Positions 51,420-60,541 of a DNA stretch of 64,000 bases are shown here, piece after piece (position 1 is the stretch's first letter; the number at the start of each line of letters is the position of its first letter). The stretch is from NCBI GenBank assembly GCA_019095985.1, contig CM032665.1, positions 37,731,197 through 37,795,196 of the forward strand. Direction: 5' to 3'. The notes beneath the pieces were generated by a model that made no database searches, had not been told where the DNA came from, and saw only the letters and a list, made by a program, of their open reading frames with translations. The stretch is from Streblospio benedicti (taxonomy: Eukaryota; Annelida; Polychaeta; Spionida; Spionidae). The position numbers were made by a program, and so were the translations under genes.

Positions 51420-51684
51420 TTCAAGCTTCTCTCTCTCGCTCACGTCTTTTTAGCAAGCATATTTCTACCAACAATAGATATAGCTGAAGACAGGTTTTAC
51501 AACCCTAAGCTTCCATTCGACTATATCAAGTGGCCCTGGCAGGACTCGAACTCACGACCCCAACGTTATGAGACCCAGAATGATACCATCATCCCAAACA
51601 GCTTAGCCTTGTAAAACCTATCTTCAGCTATATCTATCGCTGGTGGAAATATGCTTGCTAAAAAGACGCGAGAGAAAGCTTGAA
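51420..51684. repeat. Foldback repeat with tRNA-like core (copy 1)
   Basis: Two arms of about 80 bp are inverted (TTCAAGCTT...CTCTCGC...TTTTTAGCAAGCATATTTC, then ATAGATATAGCTGAAGA). They enclose an 80-nt minus-strand tRNA-like core at 51531-51610. The core shows TAAGCTGTTTGGG (D-arm like), GGTCTCATAACG (anticodon CAT loop) and GAGTTCGAGTCC (B box). The acceptor stem does not pair, so it is a tRNA-Met-like derived repeat and not a working tRNA gene. Confidence 0.7.
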
Positions 51685-51807
51685 AATGTGGCCTCAAGCC
51701 TAGGAAACACATATATAATATGTTTCATTTTGATTTTTCAGTTTATGTACATTTTGATTTTTCAGTTTATGTTTGGTTTATGTTCATTATTCGTGTTTTG
51801 GTTGCAG

Positions 51808-52116
51808 GTGCACACATCTCATCATCATCCGTCTGCTGCTACAATCGTCGCCCCCGGCAATGCCATCTGCCCAGTGTGTGAGCGCGTTTTCAGCAACACC
51901 ACCAATATGAAGCGCCATTTGAAGACACACAGCGGAAAATACCCATACACGTGTGACTTTTGCAGCCAGGGCTTCACGAGCAACAGAGACAAGCTTCAGC
52001 ACATGTCGCGGCAACACACGAAAATCAAGTACTGTAAGTGCTCGCAGTGTCCGGAGGCCTTTTACCGGGAATCACAACTGAAACTGCATTTCCTGCAACA
52101 CAATCCGACCAATTGA
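51808..52116 (+). CDS. C2H2 zinc-finger cassette 59
   Basis: The acceptor GGTTGCAG ends at 51807; 102 residues are open (VHTSHHHPSAATIVAPGNA...). Fingers lie at 21-41 (helix N/T/N/R), 49-70 (H-x4-H) and 78-98. Linker 2 is HTKIKYCKC. A His-rich start is distinctive. The upstream in-frame sequence belongs to the intron and the foldback repeat. The exon is protein-identical to cassette 60. Confidence 0.9.
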   Translation: MHTSHHHPSAATIVAPGNAICPVCERVFSNTTNMKRHLKTHSGKYPYTCDFCSQGFTSNRDKLQHMSRQHTKIKYCKCSQCPEAFYRESQLKLHFLQHNPTN

Positions 52117-52469
52117 ATTTTAATACCGTTTATGATGACCATCTAATCAGTGTATAGGCACGAGAAGTATTTTTACTGTAAGCAACCATCAAACGCCGAT
52201 GGCATTTGGGATCAAGAAAATGTAATTTAGGGGGTTAGCCTAAGACAAATGAGAAAATACATCCACATTGTAATATGCATGGGATTTATTTTGATATGGT
52301 CCTAACTATGAAGTTGAATCGTTATAAGGGGTAGTTCTTTGGATTTTGTATACAGTATTTTTGTTACTGAAAAAGTTATACTGTAATAGTTGGAAAAGAG
52401 GATATAATGTAGTGATAAACACAACATTTGTTTTCATGAAGCCCTCAAATACGCATTTTTAGTTGAATG

Positions 52470-52569
52470 NNNNNNNNNNNNNNNNNNNNNNNNNNNNNNN
52501 NNNNNNNNNNNNNNNNNNNNNNNNNNNNNNNNNNNNNNNNNNNNNNNNNNNNNNNNNNNNNNNNNNNNN
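52470..52569. other. Assembly gap (100 N)
   Basis: Exactly 100 Ns, flanked directly by the two copies of the 1.1-kb duplicate. Confidence 0.98.
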
Positions 52570-52636
52570 ATTCCATGTGTAGTAGCTTGCATTACGACTC
52601 AAAACTTTGATACAATTGTTTCATTTGGTATATTCA

Positions 52637-52901
52637 AGCTTCTCTCTCTCGCTCCACGTCTTTTTTAGCAAGCATATTTCTACCAACAATAGATATATAG
52701 CTGAAGACAGGTTTTACAACCCTAAGCTTCCATTCGACTATATCAAGTGGCCCTGGCAGGACTCGAACTCACGACCCCAACGTTATGAGACCCAGAATGA
52801 TACCATCATCCCAAACAGCTTAGCCTTGTAAAACCTATCTTCAGCTATATCTATCGCTGGTGGAAATATGCTTGCTAAAAAGACGCGAGAGAAAGCTTGA
52901 A
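52637..52901. repeat. Foldback repeat with tRNA-like core (copy 2)
   Basis: The same inverted arms and tRNA-like core (52748-52827, minus strand) as the copy at 51420-51684, with small indels such as an extra TA in ATAGATATATAGCTG. It is part of the larger duplicate. Confidence 0.7.
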
Positions 52902-53024
52902 AATGTGGCCTCAAGCCTAGGAAACACATATATAATATGTTTCATTTTGATTTTTCAGTTTATGTACATTTTGATTTTTCAGTTTATGTTTGGTTTATGT
53001 TCATTATTCGTGTTTTGGTTGCAG

Positions 53025-53333
53025 GTGCACACATCTCATCATCATCCGTCTGCTGCTACAATCGTCGCCCCCGGCAATGCCATCTGCCCAGTGTGTGAGC
53101 GCGTTTTCAGCAACACCACCAATATGAAGCGCCATTTGAAGACACACAGCGGAAAATACCCATACACGTGTGACTTTTGCAGCCAGGGCTTCACGAGCAA
53201 CAGAGACAAGCTTCAGCACATGTCGCGGCAACACACGAAAATCAAGTACTGTAAGTGCTCGCAGTGTCCGGAGGCCTTTTACCGGGAATCACAACTGAAA
53301 CTGCATTTCCTGCAACACAATCCGACCAATTGA
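53025..53333 (+). CDS. C2H2 zinc-finger cassette 60 (probable assembly copy of 59)
   Basis: The acceptor GGTTGCAG ends at 53024; the 102 residues are identical to cassette 59. Given the flush gap boundaries it is most likely the same exon assembled twice, or the other allele, rather than a real extra cassette. Confidence 0.75.
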   Translation: MHTSHHHPSAATIVAPGNAICPVCERVFSNTTNMKRHLKTHSGKYPYTCDFCSQGFTSNRDKLQHMSRQHTKIKYCKCSQCPEAFYRESQLKLHFLQHNPTN

Positions 53334-54676
53334 ATTTTAATACCGTTTATGATGACCATCTAATCAGTGTATAGGCACGAGAAGTATTTTTACTGTAAGC
53401 AACCATCAAACGCCGATGGCATTTGGGATCAAGAAAATGTAATTTAGGGGGTTAGCCTAAGACAAATGAGAAAATACATCCACATTGTAATATGCATGGG
53501 ATTTATTTTGATATGGTCCTAACTATGAAGTTGAATCGTTATAAGGGGTAGTTCTTTAGATTTTTGTATACAGTATTTTGTTACTGAAAAGTTATACTGT
53601 AATAGTTGGAGTACAGGATATAATGTAGTGATAAACACAACATTTGTTTTCATCGAGTTCGAAATACGATTTTTAGTTGAATGTCATAAATGGTCTTCAA
53701 AGGAGCGGCATTATCTTACTATACAGGAATAGAAAAAACATAAAACTTATTTTTGTTTGATCACTGATGGAATGATGATGATCATTTTAGCTTTTTGAGT
53801 TCAATTGTAAACTCTGAGAAAGATTAAGAATTTTGACTTGGATATTTTTCACTCAAGTAAAGTTGATAAAAACTTTAACTTGTAATTGATTACTTTCGAT
53901 CATTGTTTGGAAAGAAAATTGTTACCTAGTTGTTTACAGCAGAATTCATGATTTTAGTTTAGAAACAATTGATATTCTGTCAAAGTGTTTGTGACATATA
54001 GAATAAATAGTAAAACCTACTAATCAAAGTTAGTGCTTTCTATGACAAAGATCTCACAATATTTTAAATTTTGTATTATTCTACAAGCTCGAATTTTTTA
54101 CTGTGTATAATAAATTCTGCACAAATTGATAATATCATACAAAGAACTTTCAGGCAATGACTATAGATGAACCTTACTGCACTGTGAATAATGATTTTGC
54201 CATTTTTTTCTGAAGATTCACGTAAAATTTAAAACATAGGTGAGGATGAATTGAACAGTTCAGTACATGTAGCATATATAGCTCAATTTCTATAATGACT
54301 AGCAGACCCATGTGTCCTATGGATTCTAATAACGGAACATTTATGAACATTATGAACATTTATCAACACTGATTTATTGTTTGGAACTTCTTTTGTGTTT
54401 GTGTGCTATCCTGTGAAGCATTTTCTCAAAATATCCAAATTTAATTATCAGGTATGTTATTGTCTATTCTATCCCTATTCTATCCTTTTTTGGTGGCTTG
54501 AGGTACATTTAAGCTTTTTGATCAGTGACATCATTGTGTGGGAAGAGCTGGCAAGTTAAAAAGCACTTGAAAATTGATCTATATATTATCAACCAAAACC
54601 CAGAAGTATTAATATAACCTCCAAGTCAAGGATGTCGTCATAAATTTGCTTAAATCGCCTGTTTCTCCCTTTCCAG
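53334..54676 (+). other. Spacer between cassettes 60 and 61
   Basis: 1.3 kb, AT-rich, with AATAAA at 54002-54007. It contains the conserved 53-nt donor-like block at 54433-54485. No gene was recognised. Confidence 0.6.
54433..54485 (+). promoter_or_regulatory. Conserved intronic block with donor-like CAG|GTATGT (copy 1)
   Basis: This 53-nt block differs at only two positions from the one at 56508-56560. It centres on TTATCAGGTATGTTATTG, a perfect 5' splice-site match directly after a CAG. It lies 192 nt before the cassette 61 exon. It could be a recursive splice site, a decoy donor or a remnant of an exon end. Confidence 0.45.
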
Positions 54677-54997
54677 CCATTGTTGTTCCGGACCCGCACG
54701 CAAGGCACACCACTGCCCGCCGGATGCTACACCTTCACTGGTAAACGCTACACCTGCACTTTGTGCCCGAACTTGAAACCGACCACCAACTTCAGCCACC
54801 TAAAGGCGCACATCACGAAGCACACCGGCATCAACTACCTGTTCTGTCCGTACTGCCCGCGCAGTTTCTCTACTATTCAGAAGATGATGCATCACAAGTT
54901 GCACTGCCAGTTTAATGTTGCTGCATCTGCTACTAGCGCACCACCGCAGGAAATGGCGGCATTTCACAGGAATCCTCCTATAAACAGAAAGAACTGA
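54677..54997 (+). CDS. Two-finger cassette 61 (long-loop type)
   Basis: The acceptor CTTTCCAG ends at 54676; 106 residues are open (PLLFRTRTQGTPLPAG...). Finger 1 (27-49) is C-x2-C-x14-H-x3-H (CTLCPNLKPTTNFSHLKAH). Finger 2 (57-77) is CPYCPRSFST...HKLHC (C2HC). The linker is HTGINYLFC. A tail of about 29 residues, partly Ala/Ser/Pro-rich, follows. It is an early member of the 54-64 kb family but lacks IPQHL. AATAAA lies at 55693-55698; the 775-nt spacer is otherwise featureless. Confidence 0.9.
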   Translation, partial: PLLFRTRTQGTPLPAGCYTFTGKRYTCTLCPNLKPTTNFSHLKAHITKHTGINYLFCPYCPRSFSTIQKMMHHKLHCQFNVAASATSAPPQEMAAFHRNPPINRKN

Positions 54998-55772
54998 ACT
55001 CTTGAGAAAGACAAACAGATTTTGCCGTCGAAATATTGAGTTCTATATTGGTAAATTGTGATAGCTGTTAATATGAAGAAATAACTGTATTATTAGAAAG
55101 AACTGAGAAATTACTGATAGTTTATTTTGGACGCCATGGAAATTCTGGCGTTGCCTCATAGCAATATTCTTAAGAACAGAAAGAAAGTGACCATTGCAGC
55201 TGGTAGATCAACTTTTTAGTATATCATTGAATCACAATCAGATTTTGCCATAGGGCCTATTAAAATTGTGTAGGATATAGTTTGGTGTGATTTCTACCCA
55301 ATGATGTAAAAATGTCTTGTAGAAATCATAGCTGAATGAGAGAACAAGTGTAATTTTTATACCCTTTGATTTGAATGATGAACTCACTGTTGTTTGGAAG
55401 ATATTTCAATGGAATCATGTGAATGGGAACAGTCACCAATTATCTACGTGTCATATGTCTGTTTATGCATCTGTTTTGTTCTGGAGAAACATTTGAAAGT
55501 ACTGAAGATATTTGTTTTATTCATGGCGTTAGAATAACTTACCGATTCTATAGCTTTGTACTATACATGTTTAAACTTGCATTCTTCTGCTATTCAGTTT
55601 GATGATGTTAATGCGACTTATTTTTTCTTGAAAAGGCTCAATGTAACTCCTTGAAAATTTCTCTGTCATAAAAACTTTCCTATGTTACGCCTAATAAATA
55701 CATGTAGTAGAAAAAAAACCACATTCAAATATATTTTTGTTATCTTTCACTTTCAAACCCGTTATTTTTCAG

Positions 55773-56117
55773 CAGTTTGCAGAGAATCTGCACCAGCTTT
55801 CCAACACAGGTGCCGACAGCAAAGTGTGTCCGGTGTGTTTTAAAGCATTCACACTGCACTCCAACATGAAGCGCCACTTTAATCAGGTGCACGCGGGCCA
55901 GCCTCGATATGCATGCTCGTTCTGCAGCAAAGGCTACACGAGCATGAGCAACCTGAAGGAACACATGAGCAAGCACACCAACGAGAGCTACTTTAACTGC
56001 GAACACTGCGGTGAAAAGTTCCGACGATGGGGTCACTTTAAAAAGCACCAGACACAATGCGGCGGTGGTGATTGTCAATACCAGCCCCCAGCAGAGCAGA
56101 GACAGACAGGGAAATAG
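55773..56117 (+). CDS. C2H2 zinc-finger cassette 62
   Basis: The acceptor TTTTTCAG ends at 55772 and is followed by CAG, so a NAGNAG choice could drop the first Gln without changing frame. It has 114 residues; fingers lie at 19-40 (helix L/S/N/R, H-x4-H), 48-68 and 76-96 (C2HC, HQTQC). Linker 2 is HTNESYFNC. GC-rich. A Gly/Gln-rich tail follows. AATAAA lies at 56415-56420. Confidence 0.92.
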   Translation, partial: QFAENLHQLSNTGADSKVCPVCFKAFTLHSNMKRHFNQVHAGQPRYACSFCSKGYTSMSNLKEHMSKHTNESYFNCEHCGEKFRRWGHFKKHQTQCGGGDCQYQPPAEQRQTGK

Positions 56118-56507
56118 ATTACTTTATATGTCTATCATTAACATGAGCCATGAGATTTTAGACTGAAAAATGGTTAATTTAAGGTGTTGGTATGTACTAT
56201 GTATTGCACGAATGTGTATATTTACATTGGATATTGAACAGTGTAGATGGTCCAAAAGGTGTGGGTGGCCCTTTATAGGGGGTTGAGCTCTTGTAGATTC
56301 TGCTCAGTTTTATTTTTGATGAATAGTTATTTTTAGTTAAAGACTTCGTAGCCATTTTGAAATAGTTGATTGTTAACATATTATTCATGGATATAATTTT
56401 TTTAGACTTTTGAAAATAAAAAGATTATGAAATACTGAAGTGATTATGTTTCTGAAATATTAGCAATTTTTGTTTGGGTGTTAACCTTTGATGCATTTCA
56501 TCAAAGT

Positions 56508-56560
56508 ATCCAAATTTGATTATCAGGTATGTTATTGTTTATTCTATCCCTATTCTATCC
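56508..56560 (+). promoter_or_regulatory. Conserved intronic block with donor-like CAG|GTATGT (copy 2)
   Basis: Partner of the block at 54433-54485. CAG ends at 56526 and GTATGT follows. It lies 171 nt before the first exon of cassette 63. Confidence 0.45.
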
Positions 56561-56730
56561 CTTCTCGGTTGCTGGAACATGCGCATGTAAGCATTCTTCA
56601 TGTTTTAACATCTTTATGGTGTTGTGGAAGAAAAGAAAATGAATCTTTGTTTTATCTATTTGATAAAATTTATTGTAAAAAAATTGGCTAAAAGACTAAC
56701 AAAATAATTTATTGTAAATTCTGTTTTCAG

Positions 56731-56843
56731 GTGCTCACAGACTTCAATCATACAACTCCCTACAACTGTAATATCTGTGGCCGGTCCTTCAAGTCCGCTC
56801 AAGGCTACAAACAACATGTCGCCAGCCATCAGGGAATATACAA
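56731..56843 (+). CDS. Zinc-finger cassette 63, first exon (finger 1)
   Basis: The acceptor TGTTTTCAG ends at 56730. The frame VLTDFNHTTPYNC... holds finger 1 at 13-33 (helix S/Q/G/Q) and continues HQGIYK. The donor ATACAA|GTAAAT at 56843/56844 leaves phase 2. Reading through gives an immediate stop (AAG TAA). Confidence 0.88.
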
Positions 56844-57222
56844 GTAAATAGCTTTTTTGTTTTTTTAAATGAGTAAACAAAAATGTTTTAAACGATAACG
56901 TTTTAGTCAAATGTATCACCTTTATAGTGAAAACCCAGGCTAAATGTGTTTTTTCTTGTAATGTAGATATGATTAAATCTATTTGGCATTTCATTTGGAT
57001 TTTGATTTCACTTTGTTTTTAAGTCTTAGTGCCTTACAACATGAAGGAAATTGCTTATTAAATCTTTTTAATATTCCCATACAGCCAATACAAAATTAGA
57101 TCTAGAATAATGAGCCCCAAGAGCTGTTAACCAAATTCACATTACAAATACCAAATGTTCGCTTAGTTTTCTTCGTATAGACTTCTATAGCCTTTATACT
57201 CAATGAGTACTGCGTGTTTCAG

Positions 57223-57427
57223 GTATAAGTGCGATCACTGCGACAAAGGCTTCACCTGCCGTGTGAACCTGCAAGAGCACCTGACGAGCCACACTGGGGT
57301 CTCGTACTTCCGCTGCTCGCTGTGTGGAGACAGTTTCCGCTACTTCCGCTACCTCAAGGCGCACAAACAGAATGCACATGGCGACGCCAGCGATAAACGC
57401 TTCAATGCCCCTGCGTCGTCACAATAG
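57223..57427 (+). CDS. Zinc-finger cassette 63, second exon (fingers 2-3)
   Basis: The acceptor TGTTTCAG ends at 57222. Joined in phase 2 it reads GIYKYKCDHC. Finger 2 (CDHCDKGFTCRVNLQEH) and finger 3 (CSLCGDSFRYF...H-x4-H) follow to a TAG. The whole cassette has about 105 residues. GC-rich. AATAAA lies at 57811-57816; the 673-nt spacer also holds a YY1-like GGCGGCCATCTTGG at about 57538-57551. Confidence 0.9.
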
Positions 57428-58100
57428 CCGCCAGCAGCATCACTTTGAGGTTATTGATAGATTCAAATGCAGTTGGATGTGTACAATTTGAAGAGCGTGA
57501 TTGAAAAATTCAAGGTTATCAGAGTTACCGGCCAATCGGCGGCCATCTTGGTCAGGTGACCTGTGAACAATCTTCAGCGTATTTGCTTGTGATTATGCTT
57601 GTGCATGTCATTTGATGGCATGTGTCATTTTGGAAGGGTGTTGCATATGATATTAGAGTTTATCCTTTGTTATGCTCAATTGAAACAGAATATACAAAGT
57701 AACTAGTGGACTTGGTCTGAAAATTGTTAGATTGTTCAAAATATTGACAATTATTTGTGTACATATGTATTGTATTTTCTTTATGCATTTGAACCCACAT
57801 GATCACTGTGAATAAAGATAGTCAAATAATAGTCAAAGTCAAGGAATTGTAAAAAAAAGTCACTTCAAACAAAATCACACTGATTGCACATTTTTACATG
57901 AATATATGATAGTTCTTTGATGTAAAAAAACTCAATATTTTCTCAGCTAAGGATACTGTCTATTGATTATCAAAATGTTGGAATATTGAATCTCTAAATA
58001 AATGTGTCTAAAAGCCTTTTTCTCTTTCTTTTTTTGAAATTGTCTAACAATAGCAAAAGACAAAACACAAGAATTACATGTTTCTGTTTCTCTTTTTCAG

Positions 58101-58412
58101 ATCTCATCAAGACCATCACATCTCCTCCCTGGTTCTGTCTGTAATCTACTGCCTGCACAACCCAGATTCATAGGACTGAATCATCACAAGAATCGAATCC
58201 AGAACATTCCCCAACATCTCATTATCAAAGAAGGAGGCGCATATAAATGTCGACTCTGCACCGACTTTCGTCCGACCAGCAACATGTTTTATATGAAAGA
58301 GCATTTGACGAAACACACTCAGCAGAACTATATATTTTGCAGCATGTGTGGTGCTGATTTCCCATCACGTTACAAGCTGAAGGCTCACGCTAGTGTTTGT
58401 CCCGCAACTTGA
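58101..58412 (+). CDS. Two-finger cassette 64 (IPQHL type)
   Basis: The acceptor CTTTTTCAG ends at 58100; 103 residues are open with no ATG before the fingers (ISSRPSHLLPGSV...). The motif NIPQHL lies at residues 35-40. Finger 1 (50-72) is C-x2-C-x14-H-x3-H (CRLCTDFRPTSN...MKEH) and finger 2 (80-100) is CSMCGADFPSRYKLKAH, C2HC. The linker is HTQQNYIFC. AATAAA lies at 59002-59007. Confidence 0.88.
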   Translation: MSSRPSHLLPGSVCNLLPAQPRFIGLNHHKNRIQNIPQHLIIKEGGAYKCRLCTDFRPTSNMFYMKEHLTKHTQQNYIFCSMCGADFPSRYKLKAHASVCPAT

Positions 58413-59270
58413 AACAATTTAAGATTTTAGTATATTTATGGTTTGGGAGTTTGGGGTGTATATGTTTATTATGCAAACACTATTGTTGTGGATGTGGAAG
58501 CTCTATTTCTATACCTATAAGGACAGTATTTGTGTAGTAAATGTAGTATATATTCCCCGTCTCACTGCCTCTCCCCACTCCCATTTTTTGGAGCCCATGA
58601 TTTTATCATTTGTTATAACTTTATTATATGAATATTTTGTAATGTATTTGAATATAGCAATAAGGAGGTAAATAGAGATTTTGAGGCGTCAAAAGTTTTT
58701 AGAGGGATTTATGATCTAAAATATTGTGAAGGAAATCGAGGAAATTGCTATTTGCTGGAATTCCTGATAAATTAGACTTTCCTTTTGGTGTTTGATATAA
58801 ATACTTTGCATTAACTTTTTCAAGCCTGTTTGTTTTCTTAAGTAGACTGTGTAGGATGTTATACACATATAATCAAGTTTTAATGTGTTATGTGCATACT
58901 TGTTTGTTACAAAGATATTCATACATATTTAGTGTATTTTGTCGACTGATCATCTCTTTAATACAATTTTTCTATCTGTTTTGGTTAACTTGTAGGTTTA
59001 TAATAAAGGTACTTGTATTCATAATTTGAATTTGTGTTTTGCATGCCTTTACACAACCCGCTTCTCATTTGATCTTCTGACATTATACATAAACATAATT
59101 TATACCAGGAAATTGCTATATTTATTTCTCAAACATGTAAGTACGATAGGTGGATAATCAGAAAAAAATAATGCTATAAATGTGTCCCAAGTTTCCAATG
59201 TATTAGAAATTATATTTCCTGTCCATAAAAGTTCACACAAGTTTTTATTGTACTTTCTTTACAATTTCAG
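58413..59270 (+). other. Spacer between cassettes 64 and 65
   Basis: 858 nt, AT-rich, with AATAAA at 59002-59007. No gene or repeat was recognised. Confidence 0.6.
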
Positions 59271-59630
59271 ATCTCTCTGAGGGCATTAGAGAAGCAAAAT
59301 CCAACTGTTGTGCGATCTTTTCCATCTGCATCAACTTTTCCATGGAAATCGAGACTATCGGGACCACACAAGCATAAGAACCTCATGAAAAATATTCCAC
59401 AGCATTTATATACCACGGGCAATGGTGTTTATGGGTGTCGACAGTGTGATAACTTTCCCAGTACAACAAACATCAATCGCATTAAAGAGCACTTGACGAA
59501 GCACACGCAAGAAAATTATATATTTTGTGTGTTTTGTGGAGCAGACTTTCCATCAGGGCATAAACTGAAGAGACACTACACAGCTTGTTCCTTATTCAAT
59601 TGTTCAACATCAGGTAAATGTGAGAGATAG
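59271..59630 (+). CDS. Two-finger cassette 65 (IPQHL type)
   Basis: The acceptor ACAATTTCAG ends at 59270; 119 residues are open (ISLRALEKQNPTVV...). KNLMKNIPQHLY precedes finger 1 (CRQCDNFPSTTNINRIKEH, x14 loop). Finger 2 is CVFCGADFPSGHKLKRH ending in Cys. A 10-residue tail follows. The 617-nt spacer shows no AATAAA that I recognise. Confidence 0.9.
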   Translation: MSLRALEKQNPTVVRSFPSASTFPWKSRLSGPHKHKNLMKNIPQHLYTTGNGVYGCRQCDNFPSTTNINRIKEHLTKHTQENYIFCVFCGADFPSGHKLKRHYTACSLFNCSTSGKCER

Positions 59631-60247
59631 TAATGCTGTTTCTTATATTTAAGTTGCAATGTTTTTTTAATTGAAAAATGTTTTGTTTTAGATTGGCAGC
59701 AATTGGGATTTTCTTCTATGTAGAATTATTTGTGTGTACATTTTGAAGTCTGGGTCAGTGACTGTTATTATTTAGATGACAAGAGCTTTTATTTGATTAT
59801 GCTGTTGAATTTTAACAGAAATCTACTTGAAATATATTTTTTAAAAACGCATTAACATGGACACTGATTTGCAGAATTCTTAGTGTTAGAATATAGCTTT
59901 GGGTTTAAAATATCCAAAAGCATTAAAGTCATATGCACTGTTTTTGAAATGGTCATTCATGTTCTACTAAACTTGAGTAATTGAAAAGTGTTATTTATAT
60001 TCATGTATATGTTCACATTATTGATGATAAATTTAAATGATAAATTTCACGTACCTGGTATGCGTTGACCTCTTGTCACTGTTGGAAATCACAGTTATAT
60101 AAAATAGCCTAACAAAGCTCCATATTGCTGACATTATTTTGTAATACATCCGAAAATTCTAAATCCCTCTTCTCAATGTCAAAGACTTCAATTTCTCGTC
60201 ACGTTTTATGATTCCGTAAATTTTCATGTTATGCTTACCATTTTCAG

Positions 60248-60541
60248 ATGTACCCGGCACAGCTTCGTGATCCATTTCAACTGTTGGCTTCACAGGGACC
60301 GCATTATCACAGGAACCTTATTGAAAATGTACCCAGTCACCTATACAGCAAGGACAAGGAAGTCTACGCATGTAGAGTCTGTAACAACTATCAAATAGCT
60401 CATATACACCGTTTCAAGGAACATTTGACAAAACATACGGGAAAGAATTACATATTTTGTGGTTTCTGCGGCGCTAGCTTTCCAAGCCAATATAAAGTGA
60501 GGGCACATAAAAAACATTGTAGTGAGAACTTTAGACAGTAG
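60248..60541 (+). CDS. Two-finger cassette 66 (IPQHL type)
   Basis: The acceptor ATTTTCAG ends at 60247; 97 residues are open (MYPAQLRDPFQLL...). The motif is NVPSHL here. Finger 1 is CRVCNNYQIAHIHRFKEH, with a 13-residue loop. Finger 2 is CGFCGASFPSQYKVRAHKKHC. AATAAA lies at 60821-60826. Confidence 0.9.
   Translation: MYPAQLRDPFQLLASQGPHYHRNLIENVPSHLYSKDKEVYACRVCNNYQIAHIHRFKEHLTKHTGKNYIFCGFCGASFPSQYKVRAHKKHCSENFRQ

Larger units (their letters stand above)
51355..53683 (+). repeat. Near-identical 1.1-kb duplicate flanking a gap (51355-52469 and 52570-53683)
   Basis: Both copies begin ATTCCATGTGTAGTAGCTTG and run in parallel to AGTTGAATG, differing only by a few small indels and substitutions. 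The first copy ends exactly at the N run and the second begins exactly after it. This is the signature of two overlapping contigs or haplotypes placed in tandem. Confidence 0.88.

Noticed and set aside
51531-51610. Functional tRNA-Met gene on the minus strand
   Set aside because: A CAT loop and a B box are visible, but the acceptor stem does not pair and the core sits inside an inverted repeat.
51333-51614. Open frame of 93 codons over the foldback repeat
   Set aside because: It reads through inverted repeat arms and a tRNA-like core and is not protein-like.
51643-51807. Upstream extension of cassettes 59/60 to 157 codons
   Set aside because: The upstream part overlaps the foldback repeat arm and T-rich intron; the acceptor at 51807 gives the same phase-0 layout as the other cassettes.
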